DNA of 64,000 nt. Origin: Kryptolebias marmoratus. Taxonomy: Eukaryota > Chordata > Actinopteri > Cyprinodontiformes > Rivulidae. The notes below the pieces were generated by a model, which was not told the origin of the DNA, did not search any database, and saw nothing but the letters and a program-made list of their open reading frames with translations. A program made the position numbers and the translations under genes. Positions within the stretch are counted from its first letter, which is position 1, and every line of letters begins with the position of its first letter. The DNA lies in contig NC_051451.1 of assembly GCF_001649575.2 (NCBI RefSeq), positions 25,831,067-25,895,066 on the forward strand, read 5' to 3'. Below, one piece after another: positions 24,899 through 34,470 of this stretch.

Positions 24899-25315
24899 TG
24901 TGGATTTAACTTTGAGTCGAGCTCCATGAGTAACGCAGTTCACAGGACGGTCTTCCCGGGTTTTGTACAAATATGCAACCTACCGCGCTGCTGCTAAAGA
25001 CATTGGTACTGATTGGATGGCCACCCCGCTTGTCCCGCCTCTCCACCTACGCTAAAGCAGTTATGATTGGATCTCTTCCCAACATGTCCCTACCTCTCAC
25101 AAGACGAAATCAGTTCTGATTGGATGTCGTCCTTGCTAAACATTTTCGTCTCGTTTTTATTCGTTGACGAAAATGTCAGTTAATTTCGTCATCGTTTTTA
25201 ATCCTTTTACTATTTATTTTTTCAGTTATCGTCTCGTTTTCGTCTTGAAAAAAAGGTTCGTTGACGAAAACTAAGACGAAATATATTAGTCAACGAAATT
25301 AACACTGCTAGGAAC

Positions 25316-25684
25316 TGGTAGTATTTTTTTTTCTTTTGCTTTTTATTGAACATTTTTCGTTAATTTCAGAATTGCTGGGTCACATGATTTATAATCTGTT
25401 GGAGCTGGATAATACCTGTAGTTAATTGAAACCAGTGAAAGGAAGCCCAAAGGTTATACCATATTGTAATGGGCTTTGTGCTGCAGTTAAGAATCCTTTT
25501 ATGTGTGTTTGTTTTGCTAATTCTTAATTAGAAAAGTAGCAATAACAACAGCATCATTTGATATTGGATGGATTCAAATTATTAGCAACAAAAAGTAAGT
25601 GCTAAGGACCATACAAGTTCCTAAAACTGTATTTGAGCATTGATTTTCACCCGCCACTAAAAAAACAAAAGGCAAGAGATTATG
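25316..25684. other. unclassified sequence between hAT element and repeats
   Basis: AT-rich; no exon recognised. Confidence 0.4.
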
Positions 25685-26460
25685 TTTTTGGCCCTATCTG
25701 TTTGTGTTTGTGTGTCTGTTACCAAAACATCCCATGAACCACTGGGCAAATTTTAGTGAGACCTGCAAGTAATCATTGGATGTACATCTACAGTGCCTAC
25801 AAAAAGTATTCACACCCTGGATGTTTCATGTTTTCATTACTGTTATAAATGGTTAACATAAATTGGCCTTTTTTAAAAAACAAAACAAAACAAAAAAGAA
25901 CGTCAATGTCAAAGCAACATCAAATTTCTACAAAGTAATACCAATTAAATAAAATATGTACTGTCATAGAAGTGATTACATAAATATTCACTCCCTTTAA
26001 AGTGACTTGAAGTGAGTGACTTGAAATTTCTTGAAGTACAAATCAGGGGACAAATTCAAAAGGATTTACAAGGTCCTAAACATCCCCAGGTGTTCTTTTA
26101 AATCTATCATTAAGAAATGGAAGGAATATGGGGCATGTATTATTATACCAAGAGCAGGCCATCCTCACAAAGTTGAATTAGGAATTTAACGAGAGTGAAT
26201 ATTTATGCAGTCACTTATTTTACATGATTTATTTTTATTTAATTGGTTCTATTCTATATAAATTTGATTACACTTTGACATCAAAAGTTTTTTCTAAAAT
26301 TTGATGTAGTAGTAGCTGAGAGTCATTTAGAACACATACTCTGAGCATGCCATCTCACAGTTTTGCACGACCTTTTATCAAGTTTTCATCTAACTAAAAA
26401 CTTTTGTTCTTTATGGTAACATAATGTACAAAATGTACTGTTTCAAGCATCTTAAATGGA
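25685..26460 (+). repeat. dispersed repeat family A, copy 4, split by a Tc1-like remnant
   Basis: The left part (25685-25795) has tttttggccctatctgtttg and caaaacatcccatgaaccac. The right part (26295-26460) has tgatgtagtagtagctgaga and agaacacatactctgagcat. The Tc1-like fragment lies between them. Confidence 0.65.
26052..26180 (+). pseudogene. Tc1/mariner transposase helix-turn-helix fragment
   Basis: Forty-three open codons read KFKRIYKVLNIPRCSFKSII then KKWKEYGACIIIPRAGHPHK. This is the second HTH and the GRPPK-type linker of fish Tc1 transposases (there PRAGRPPK). The surrounding 25,795-26,240 has the cagtgcctacaaaaagtatt entry and a gagtgaatatttatgcagtc exit, typical of this family. Everything downstream of the HTH is missing. 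Confidence 0.8.
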
Positions 26461-27035
26461 GCACCAGATCAGCTAGTTTGTCAGTGGAGACTGCAGTAAA
26501 GTTGAGGTAAATGAAAGGTTGTCTGTGAGAACTCTGATCGAGCAGTAGGTCTTAATCACCGCAGGACTGAGTGACGGCTCATTAGCTGAATGGATTTTAA
26601 TGGGGCTAGTTAGGGAGATGAAAAGACACTGTCCCCTTGCACTACATTAACAAATAACTGCAGGTAATGACCCTGCGAGAGCCACTTCTTTTCCAAACTT
26701 CGCTCAAGTTATGCTTTCTTTTCAAACTGACAATTAGAAACATTGAGAGTTTGATCATTTTGTGAGATGTACTGTATAGTAACAATAACTCAGAGAAATG
26801 GAACGTACATTCAAGCTCTCATACTTAACAACAAGACAAAAAATTATATATAGTGTAAAGAAGGTTAAACTTTATTAGATTATAAGTTGGTTTTGTATCT
26901 TTTATTTCAGTTTTCCGAGCCTAAGTTAGGTTAGTAAATGCAACACAGCTCTGGAGACGAGGCTAGTATCGCGAGAAAAAAAGAGGTGTTCTGTTGTTGT
27001 TAGTTACGGCTCTCGCTGCTCACTGCCTGGACATT
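26461..27035. other. region upstream of the kinase exons, no sensor-domain exon found
   Basis: Holds unique-looking sequence, then near 26967 a TATCGCGAGA element. No dsRBD or Z-alpha coding was recognised on the plus strand. Confidence 0.45.
26967..26976 (+). promoter_or_regulatory. CGCG-box-like element (TATCGCGAGA)
   Basis: Nine of ten bases match the TCTCGCGAGA promoter motif. It stands alone in CpG-poor DNA, 310 bp before the first recognised kinase exon. It could mark a start site, or simply be part of the repeat that follows. Confidence 0.3.
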
Positions 27036-27039
27036 GCTA

Positions 27040-27150
27040 AATCCTGTCTGTGNGTGTGAATGGGTGAATGATTGTAGTGTAAAGCGCTTTGGGGTCCTTG
27101 GACTAGATAAAGCGCTATATAAGTGCAAGCCATTTACCATTTACCATTTG
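27040..27150 (+). repeat. L2-like retroposon 3' tail
   Basis: gtgtaaagcgctttggggtc and taaagcgctatataagtgca, followed by ccatttaccatttaccattt, is the well-known tail of fish L2-type elements and their SINEs. A related element in the opposite orientation lies at 34,270-34,470. Confidence 0.75.
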
Positions 27151-27286
27151 CCTACCGAACCGATGGGTGTATTTTGTACCGTTGGCAGTATTTGTTTTGT
27201 TTTTTTTCATGTCGGCCATCTCTGTTGCTTTCAAATACTGATGCTATTTTCATCTAATTAACTAAATTATTTTTATATTCTTTTAG

Positions 27287-27321
27287 GCTGAAAATGCAAG
27301 CAATGTAGCCACCAAATCAAG
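27287..27321 (+). CDS. eif2ak2: kinase gene, linker exon (first one recognised)
   Basis: This 35 bp exon lies between ttcttttag and gtatga. In the frame demanded by the next exon it reads [11 protein letters not shown] plus a split Arg codon, with no stop. It has no in-frame ATG; the ATG inside it is out of frame. It therefore looks like an internal linker exon between sensor domains and the kinase domain. Support comes from phase continuity rather than similarity, so confidence is lower than for the other exons. Confidence 0.6.
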
Positions 27322-29542
27322 GTATGAAAATATACTTTATTCAACAGCAAACCTATGATTTATGTAATGATGTGCAGTGAATAAAGTCTCGTTTAAACAA
27401 CCTTCTGTTGTTTGCAGATTCATATCAGACTTCGAGGTCATTGCACGTCTGGGCAAAGGAGGCTTCGGTTCCGTTTACGAAGTAAAGCAAAAACTGCTGG
27501 ACAAGCATTTTGCCGTAAAGATTGTCCGTTTTAGAGAGTGAGTTAAGTTTGTGGAAAACCTTTGTTTGATAAATACACTACAAGAAAATCTGTTTGAATA
27601 ATTATAAAATAACAGAGTTCATTGTCAGTTTTAGGGAGGCTAGAAAAGAGGTGGAGGTGTTATCAGACCTCCATCACCCCAACATTGTTAGATACTTCGA
27701 ATGTTGGGTGGATTCAGAATACCAAGATGAATACCGAGTCAGCTCCAGCTCTTCTGAGTGAGTTTCACCCACTTCTTAAATCGTTGCTCCAATCTGCTTT
27801 CAAACTGACAGCTGTGTCGCCGTTTTCTCCTCGTCTGTAGGTCTAAAAGCGGCGCGTCTAAGCAGTATCTCTACATTATGTTGGAATTATGTGAACCTGT
27901 AAACCTGGGAGGCCGGATAAAGGACATGAACAAGGAGGGTCTGGAAGGCTTCGGGAGGAGAAGACAAATTCTTCCCATCGCTCAGGAGATAGTCAGCGGA
28001 GTCGAATACTTTCACTTTAAGAAACTCATCCACAGAGACCTTAAGGTGAGCGGTGCTGGGCTTTTATTCTGAAATGTGTTTGCTTCACTTCAGTTAGGTT
28101 CAGGTTTAATTGCTGCCTCTGCTTTTCGCTCATCAGCCTTCCAACATAATGTTCGGAAAGGACGGGAAAGTGAAGATTGGAGACTTTGGATTGGTCACCA
28201 CCGACACCAGCGACGACGATGAGAACCAAATGGACAGAACCGAAGGGGCAGGAACCAAACCTTACATGGCTCCGGAGCAGGTAAAACTTATTATTGTTTT
28301 TAAAGATTAACCATCGCCCTACGCCATAAAAAGGCGGAGGATGATGTCTCTGTTGTTTTTTACCAAACAGAAAAGCAGGAAATATGACCGGAAGGTGGAC
28401 ATGTTTGCTTTGGGTTTGATCTTCTTTGAGCTCCTGTGGAAAATCTCCACCGTGACTGTCACCGAAAAATCAAAGGTGAGTCTTTATTTGACAATAAGCA
28501 ACTATGGTACCGTTCTACATCGGACCCCGTTTGTTATCAGACCTGTTTATCCATTTTCATACGCTGTCTGTCCAACTTTCTTTCCATGGACAGGGTCTTA
28601 ATGAGCTCTGAGTAAAAAACGATTTAACACAATAATGTCAAACTGCACAGCTGGACACCTCATAGTTCGGGTATGATCCCTACTGATTTCAAGGCCACGT
28701 GGTCAAAGGTCAAGGTCACAGGTGACCGCTTAGTGAAAATCTTGTCTATGCTCCAACTCTGCAACCGTGTAATAAATAAATTTCAAACTGAATGGCTGGA
28801 CAAATCATGGATCCCATGATCCCTATTGATTTCAATGTCATGGGGTCGAAGGTCAAGGTCACAGGGTCGAAGGTCATGATCACAAATGACCCCTATTGTC
28901 AAAACCTTGTCCGTGCTCTGACTCTGCAACCGTGTCACCTAGGAATGTCAATCTAAACAGCTGGTCACCTCATGGGTCGGGGGTGATCCCTATTGATTTT
29001 AAGGTCACAGGGTCAAAGGTCAAGGTCATAGGTGACCCCATTGTGAAAACCTTGTCTGTGCCTTAGCTTCACATCCGAGTACCCTTTGTTCCCTACATTG
29101 GTGGAACTCGTGTTTGTCTTGTATCTCAGTGTTTGTAATCCTGTTTCTTTGCCAGATGGAGTTTGATTTGAACAAATGTCTGATTTACTAAACTAACGCG
29201 CTCTTTTACTTTTCATTACGACTGCTAGATCTGGACCGATTTAAGAAGCAGGAAGTTTCCCGAAGAGTTTGTAGGAACTTTTTACCAAGAGGTAAATTAC
29301 TGTATTCTTACCAAACCTGCTGGTGTCTAAAACACAATCCAGGAGTCTCCCTGAAGTCTTAGGTTTACTTTGCTCCATACAAACCTCATCCTTTTATTTA
29401 TTTTTTTACTTTTCAGTACAAAATAATTAAATCTTTGCTGAGTGAGAACCCAGAAGATCGACAGGAAGCGGCTGTCCTTCAGGCTGAGCTGAAAGGGTTA
29501 ATCAGTCGAGACTCTGAGGATCAGGAGAACCGCACCGTCTGA
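27287..29542 (+). CDS. eif2ak2: PKR/PKZ-type eIF2alpha kinase, kinase domain; eight exons, 5' end not found
   Basis: Eight exons (27287-27321, 27418-27537, 27635-27757, 27841-28045, 28137-28280, 28371-28475, 29229-29291, 29417-29542) join in phase to 306 codons plus TGA. After a 12-residue linker, the kinase domain shows the Gly loop GKGGFG (24-29), VAIK lysine K46, helix-C Glu near 57, HRDLKPSN (157-164), DFG at 177-179, and T196 and T201 in the positions of PKR autophosphorylation Thr446/Thr451, then APE at 206-208. A short acidic/serine insert (about 79-101) sits where eIF2alpha kinases carry their insert; HRI and PERK have far longer ones. Family role: phosphorylates eIF2alpha Ser51 to shut off translation during viral infection. 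PKR and the fish paralog PKZ share this kinase type and differ only in the N-terminal sensors, which are not visible here, so the symbol is provisional. The first exon begins in phase 0 without an ATG, so an upstream exon is required. Confidence 0.85.
27418..27537 (+). CDS. eif2ak2: kinase exon with glycine loop and catalytic lysine
   Basis: This 120 bp exon follows tttgcag and ends at gtgagt in phase 2. It reads [20 protein letters not shown] then [19 protein letters not shown]. It contains the complete ATP-binding P-loop and the FAVK lysine of the N-lobe. Confidence 0.9.
27635..27757 (+). CDS. eif2ak2: kinase exon with helix C and HPNIVRYF
   Basis: This 123 bp exon encodes [34 protein letters not shown], then a serine run. 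The H-x-NIVRY--CW pattern is typical of eIF2alpha kinases (PKR: HVNIVHYNGCW). The exon ends inside the short kinase insert, in phase 2, at donor gtgagt. Confidence 0.9.
27841..28045 (+). CDS. eif2ak2: kinase exon ending at HRDLK
   Basis: This 205 bp exon runs from the end of the insert through [14 protein letters not shown] (hinge) to [19 protein letters not shown], and ends between codons at gtgagc. The catalytic Asp of HRD is present. The hinge-side substitution M-L-E-L-C replaces the more usual QMELC. Confidence 0.9.
28137..28280 (+). CDS. eif2ak2: kinase exon with DFG and activation loop
   Basis: This 144 bp exon (48 codons) reads [20 protein letters not shown], an acidic activation loop ([16 protein letters not shown]), and [10 protein letters not shown]. 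Asn, DFG and both activation-loop threonines that PKR autophosphorylates are conserved, so an active kinase is expected. The exon is symmetrical (phase 0 to 0). Confidence 0.9.
28371..28475 (+). CDS. eif2ak2: kinase exon, C-lobe helix F and G region
   Basis: This 105 bp exon reads [20 protein letters not shown] then [15 protein letters not shown]. The VDMFALGLI motif is the eIF2alpha-kinase form of subdomain IX (PKR has VDLYALGLI). The threonine-rich helix-G stretch corresponds to the eIF2alpha docking surface of PKR. Confidence 0.9.
28620..29070 (+). repeat. three-copy intronic tandem repeat with AGGTCA half-sites
   Basis: Within the kinase intron, three diverged units start near 28651, 28796 and 28961 (periods about 145 and 165 bp). 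Each unit runs from ctgg-cacctcatgg through tgatccctattgattt, a cluster of aaggtcaaggtca, and a final aaccttgtctgtgct. The TCAAGGTCA core is the extended half-site used by NR5A and ERR nuclear receptors. A further partial copy lies at about 51,945-52,025. Whether it does anything is unknown. Confidence 0.8.
29229..29291 (+). CDS. eif2ak2: kinase exon [14 protein letters not shown]
   Basis: This 63 bp exon (21 codons) lies between ctgctag and gtaaat. It reads [20 protein letters not shown] plus E, matching the PKR FFTDLRDG region. It is separated from the previous exon by the intron that carries a tandem repeat array. Confidence 0.88.
29417..29542 (+). CDS. eif2ak2: kinase terminal exon with stop codon
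   Basis: This 126 bp exon reads [20 protein letters not shown], then a short tail ending ENRTV and TGA at 29540-29542. The LLS-NPEDR motif is subdomain XI of PKR-like kinases. The protein stops about 25 residues after this motif, like PKR, with no extra C-terminal domain. Confidence 0.9.
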   Translation, partial: YKIIKSLLSENPEDRQEAAVLQAELKGLISRDSEDQENRTV

Positions 29543-31215
29543 GAGACGGAGGTCTTCCCGTCGTTTATTTACAGGTTTTTAAATCATTTGTGGGGGAAAT
29601 GGTCAACACAAAGCACTTTGGAAGAGTTTAAATACGATTTTAAAATTTTAAGATTTTAAAACTACTTTAGCTTTTTGTTCTGAATTATCATGATTTGAGT
29701 CATTTTAACAGCTGCTGTTTTATTCCTCTGTGGCTCTGGTGGTTTATTGATGAATGTTTTTTACTGTTTTTCATTTAGTTTTAATGGGACTGTTTAATAA
29801 CAAAATGAAATGATTGTTTGTTTGTTTTTTAATATCTCAATGCAACACCTTAATGGGAGTGTCTACAAATGTACTTTTTTGGTTTTATGTTACAAACTTA
29901 GCTGGAAAATGATAAAAAAGTCCAACCAGGGCTTTTTAATTTTTGCTTTAATGTTGATCTAAATGTACACAACCGGTTGTGATGTTAAAATATGACTTCC
30001 ACCTTTTATTATGACACAACCAACCATAAAGCACTTTTATAACTGTTAATTTTTCATCTTTACTTGTCTGAAAATCATCATGTAACCATAAAAAAATGAT
30101 TGAGATCGATGAGTTTTGTTAATGTTGCTGAAATATCATGTAACACTGAGTGGGAAAGTGCCTTCTTATAAAAATAAAAAAGTTTATAAAGGTGAATGGA
30201 GTTGAGTTTTGGTTACCCAGGCTGTGTTTCATGGTTTAACCAGTGGGGGGAGCTGTTGCTCCGCTCCTCATGGCTCCTCATGGCTCCTCATGGCTCCTGA
30301 GGCTGGTTGGTTTACCATGGGGAGGTAAGTAAGGTACAAGGTAAGTAGCAGATAGTACCCGGTGAGTATCATCATGTTTAGGTCTAATAAATCTGCTGCA
30401 GGTGATGAAGATCATAAGGTCCTCGTTTCATCCTTTAGAGAAACAGAATAGCAAAAAAACAGAATCCTGGCAGATGGAGCCATATTTCAGTCTGAGGGAA
30501 AGAGGCGAACTCACCCAGCGTTACTAAATATACAGAAATCGATTCATTACGGGGTCAGGAGATCTGACAGCGCTGTCCGAGACGCTCGTATTGATCTTTA
30601 TTGAAACGAGGCTCCAGACAAACAAAAATCAATTCCAGTCAAAGCTGATGAGTCGTTTCTGAGGCTGAATTCGGCTCGTCGCCTCCTGAACGGGCAGGAA
30701 ATTAGACCTGTTCTTTATCAGAGTCGCAACAAGTCGTTCCATAATGAAAAACTATCAAGAAAAATAACCATTATGTCTTTATTTATTCCTTACAGCTGAT
30801 TGTAAATGAGTGAATGCTGGAACACGCATAAATTAAAGGTATTTTTTGTTTAATTATAGTATATTTTCCCTCCAAATATTGTTAGAGTACTGAGTATTAC
30901 GTGGCACTGAACCAAGTGGAAAGGTTATGAACAGTTAATATCTTACCTGTTATTTAGATTACAAGCAGGTTTTAAAGATGAAAACCGGGATGACTTCATT
31001 TTTGGACGAGACAGAGGTCGTGGTTTTTGGACCTGAGCGTCTCAGAAATGAATTTTGAAGCCTTTCATTTCCTCTGGATGGCATTAATTTTAATTATTGA
31101 GATTTAATTCATCTTGGACACAGACAGATGCTACTGTAAACACCTTGGTGGAGGTAACAAAATTTAAAATCTAGCATCCAAAGCTCCATTTTAAATTAAA
31201 GGTCTTATTGTTCAA
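29543..31215. other. kinase 3' UTR and downstream unclassified DNA
   Basis: To about 30,190 this is probable 3' UTR. Beyond it, a triple 14 bp repeat (ggctcctcatggctcctcat) lies at about 30,268-30,300. No exon recognised. Confidence 0.5.
30173..30178 (+). other. candidate polyadenylation signal of the kinase gene
   Basis: AATAAA lies about 630 bp after the stop codon, at the end of an AT-rich stretch that looks like an ordinary 3' UTR. It is the first well-placed full hexamer I noticed downstream. No transcript evidence is available. Confidence 0.45.
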
Positions 31216-31267
31216 TATTTTCCTAACACAGCACTTTGCCCTATTTTCCTAACACAGCACTTTGCCC
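31216..31267 (+). repeat. perfect 26 bp tandem duplication
   Basis: The unit tattttcctaacacagcact plus ttgccc occurs twice in a row without mismatch, suggesting a recent event. Confidence 0.95.
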
Positions 31268-31329
31268 TCAGACTGCAGGTTTACTTTTGGTTCCTGGAGT
31301 TTCTAAAATGGGTGGCAGAGTGTTTAGTT

Positions 31330-31930
31330 CTCAGGCTCCTCTCTTTAGTTTCTGTCAGTGAGGCTGACACCCTGTCTACTTTTAAAACAAGGATTAAGTC
31401 TTTCCTTTTTGGTAAATCCTATAGTTAGGGTTGTCTTGGGTTTCCTGAGCTCTCCCTTAGCTATGCTGCTATGGGCTTAGACTGCTAGAGGACAAACTGT
31501 CCACATTTCCTCACTCTGCTGCTGCCTTTTACTCTCTCTAAACTCCATGTTTGTATTTGTAATTATTTATTTAATTAAAATGTGTTTTTATTCGTCTTTA
31601 TTCCTATAGAAACGCCACCTGGACGAGTCATTCTGTTTGTCCTTGTCTCTTTCCTGTCCTCTCAAACCCCAGCTGGTCCTGAGCCTGGTTCTGGTTCTGG
31701 TTCTCCTGGAGGTTTCTTCCTGTTAAAAGGGAGTCATTTCTTTCCACTGTCGCCATCATGGATTACAACAAGATGAAGATTTGACACAATCTGCTGGCTT
31801 CTTTAGATAACTTTTACTAACTGGATTTATAATGTATGTGAATGTTTCTATACAGAAACGTGAGACGACTTGTTGTGACTTGACACTTTATAAAAAACGA
31901 CTTGAATGGACTAGACAGTGCTTTAAAGAG
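31330..31930 (+). mobile_element. LINE 3' end (L2/Maui-like) fragment
   Basis: An ORF tail at 31345-31428 reads LVSVSEADTLSTFKTRIKSF then LFGKSYS and stop, the typical RT C-terminus of this teleost LINE. The 3' UTR continues with ctatgctgctatgggcttag, ggaggtttcttcctgttaaa and a decayed gacttgttgtgacttgacac tail. Confidence 0.75.
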
Positions 31931-33060
31931 AAATTTAATTTGGAGTTTATTCTGGCTTAGATTGACGAGCTAACGGCTAGTCTGAGAGCAGCCAAGACCA
32001 AAGTGGATTTTAAGGTTATTTACTTTTTTATAAACTATAATATCTCTGTCACATTTGCACTGCTAGTTATTTACATTGAATTTTGTGTGTGTAAGTAGCG
32101 GCAGCAGCTAGCTGTAGTACTTAAGGGAGCAGTAGTACTAAAGTATTTCTACCAGATTAGTTGTGTAATGGGAAGCCGTTGGTTTAAACAGTTATTAAAT
32201 TGCATTTGCTTAAACCGTTATGAATTATTTTTAGATTGTAGTTGTTAGCTATAGCGGGCTAGCTGTTAGCTCGTCGGTTCTGTCAGAAATAAACTCGCTA
32301 TCTTCAGCAGGTAAGATATTTATTGTTGGTAACCTGTCTACAGAATCCCACTTCAAAGGTTTTATTGACGTTTTTATGCAGATTTACTCCCCATCCTTTG
32401 TCATGTGTAAAAAAAAAACGTGTTCTGCATGTGATTTTCAACACACAGGGATAACACATGACCTGATTTCCAAACGCCATGAAGTTATTTTTGTAATATT
32501 TGAAAAATGGTTTGTAGAAAAACCTTCAAAGGCGGAATAAAAAACCTTTTTTTCTTTTGACCAACAAAGCCTTTTCAGTTCTTCTGTGCAAGATATTCCG
32601 CTCTCTCTCTTCTGCAAATGCTTTAAAGTTCTTTCAGGTTCTTCTAAGAAGCAGTTTATGTTGGAGAAATATTCAGATTTTAGGTCAGAGGAGGAAGGTC
32701 AGCGTAAAACAGCTCATGCTTCCTTATCTATAATAGGTTTCCAGTGATTTTGTGGCGTGTGCTTCGGAAATTTGCGGATATTTAATTGAATTCTCCTTTT
32801 ATTGATAAAACGATTTTTCTGACATATGCTATAACACAGGGCCAAATCATGATCAATTCACCCCCTGATTAATGGCGCTATAGTGGCTCATTTGGTCCAA
32901 AAAGCTCGATGGTAACCAGATCAGGATCCAAAAGGCATCAAACATGTTGCCACGTAAGACAGACATATGTGTGTTTCAGTACAGCTTACCAGTCTGCTAA
33001 ATCGTCTTTTATTTTTATTTATTTTTTTGCAGTCAAACTGTGGTTCTGATCTAGTTTTTG
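31931..33060. other. unclassified, with GCTAGC/TTAGC-rich patches
   Basis: Short runs such as ggctagctgttagctcgtcg (about 32,258) match the TTAGC-type satellites elsewhere in the window. No exon recognised. Confidence 0.4.
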
Positions 33061-33065
33061 CAGTC

Positions 33066-33180
33066 CTGCTTTACATTTACATTACATCTACTCAGTCAGC
33101 GGACACTTTCATCCAAGCTTCTGGTTTCGAACACATTTAGAGGAAATGTAGGATTAATGCAGCGCAGGAAAACTTTGATG
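33066..33180 (+). repeat. L2-like tail fragment
   Basis: tttacatttacattacatct followed by cggacactttcatccaagct resembles the acatttag-agacgcttttatccaa tail of fish L2 elements. Confidence 0.55.
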
Positions 33181-33540
33181 TGTAAACTGGAAAAGTTTGA
33201 AATTGAACCAGAAACTGAAAGCTCACTCTACTTTCTGACAGTGGTGGGCCGTCAGGGCCAGCAAGGCCTTCTCTGCTGGCCTAACGTAACCAAGAATCAT
33301 CATAATTATGATAAAGGTTAATTTAATTTTTAATTTACTTTCCCAGATATCTAAAAGTATTCATATTCTCTTCGTGTCATATTATGCTCCTTCCAGTGNC
33401 GTTGTAAGTTTGAACAACTTAGTTGCCATTGTAACTCATCTGTTACTGGAAGAGTAAAGTTTAATGCAAGAGACCCGCTTTTTTCTTGTCGTGTATCTTC
33501 ACTTACCGACACGCCTCCACCACACCGGAAGCCAAAACGC

Positions 33541-33543
<3 letters not shown>

Positions 33544-33604
<61 letters not shown>
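33544..33604. repeat. (TA)n microsatellite, about 30 units
   Basis: Pure tatata run flanked by cgcgac and tttttt. Confidence 0.97.
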
Positions 33605-33607
<3 letters not shown>

Positions 33608-34265
33608 TTTACAATGGTTTTCATACATACCATCTTACAGTAGCTTTAGAGCCTTTTTAGCTCAGGAATCTCTGTCAGGAATCACACTTTGACATCTGAA
33701 AACCACAGCTTCATAAAATCCATTGTTTGGGGAACAGACTTCTCAGAAAATTGTTGATGGACTTAGCAGGAAAGTGAACCCACTGCTGTTTTATATCTCT
33801 GGATTAGTCATGAATATTCTTCTAGAGTACTGAAACTTTACTAAGTAAATACACATCTGACAGACTCCCCTGCTAGCCTTCAGACTGTACGGCCCAGAAA
33901 TCCGCCAGATTCTCACAGTCGCCTGCACACCCCCTCATGAGTGACGAGGAGAGCAGACGATGGTGATGAGGGAGGGATGTGTGGGAGAGACACTTGTGTT
34001 GTCATTATGCTTTCCCCTTCATTGGAGGCCTGCTCATCTGACTAATGGGACTGCAGTCACCACAGCGTGAGTAGACCACACACAAGAAACACACATGCAC
34101 AAGGGAGAAAAAGGAGAAAAGGGAATGATGAATAGATGTAAAAATGATGAAGAGACAGAGGTGTGATGGCTATTGTCAACTGACTTGTATGATAGGAACT
34201 TCCTCAATGTGAAAACATGGGGATGATGGAGACAAAATGAAGACAAAGATTTGGTCTCTATGTGC
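33605..34265. other. unclassified sequence within the hAT shell
   Basis: Looks unique rather than repetitive. No exon recognised. Confidence 0.4.
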
Positions 34266-34269
34266 CTGA

Positions 34270-34470
34270 AGACGGTAAATGGGCCACACTTACATAGTGC
34301 TCTCCTATCCTCACCAAGGTTCTGGTAAGCACTTTACAAACTTTCTCATTCACACACAATGATACAGTGCTCTTCTGTTATACATTTTACACTCTATAGA
34401 CAGTCCCATTTTAATCTCATAAACCAAGAAGCATATGAGAAACAGTAGGAGGTTCAGTGTTTTGCCCATA
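34270..34470 (-). repeat. L2-like/SINE tail, reverse orientation
   Basis: ggtaaatgggccacacttac, atagtgctctcc and gtaagcactttacaaacttt are the reverse-complement form of the AAGCGCT-rich tail described at 27,040. Diverged. Confidence 0.6.

Larger units (their letters stand above)
21639..25307 (-). mobile_element. hAT transposon, 3.67 kb, ZBED type, disrupted
   Basis: The ends are CAGTGTTAATTTTGACGAC on the left and, read inward on the other strand, CAGTGTTAATTTCGTTGAC. Both are flanked by the identical 8 bp CTAGGAAC (21631-21638, 25308-25315), the hAT signature. Inside, on the minus strand, are a BED zinc-finger exon and two blocks of transposase. Subterminal regions at both ends are rich in repeated tttagtc/gactaaa or cgtcttcgtt words, possible transposase binding sites. 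The element sits on the presumed 5' side of the kinase gene. Confidence 0.93.

Noticed and set aside
27622..27840. Alternative frame over the second full kinase exon (72 codons)
   Set aside because: It is a shifted reading of a well-supported kinase exon and its downstream intron.
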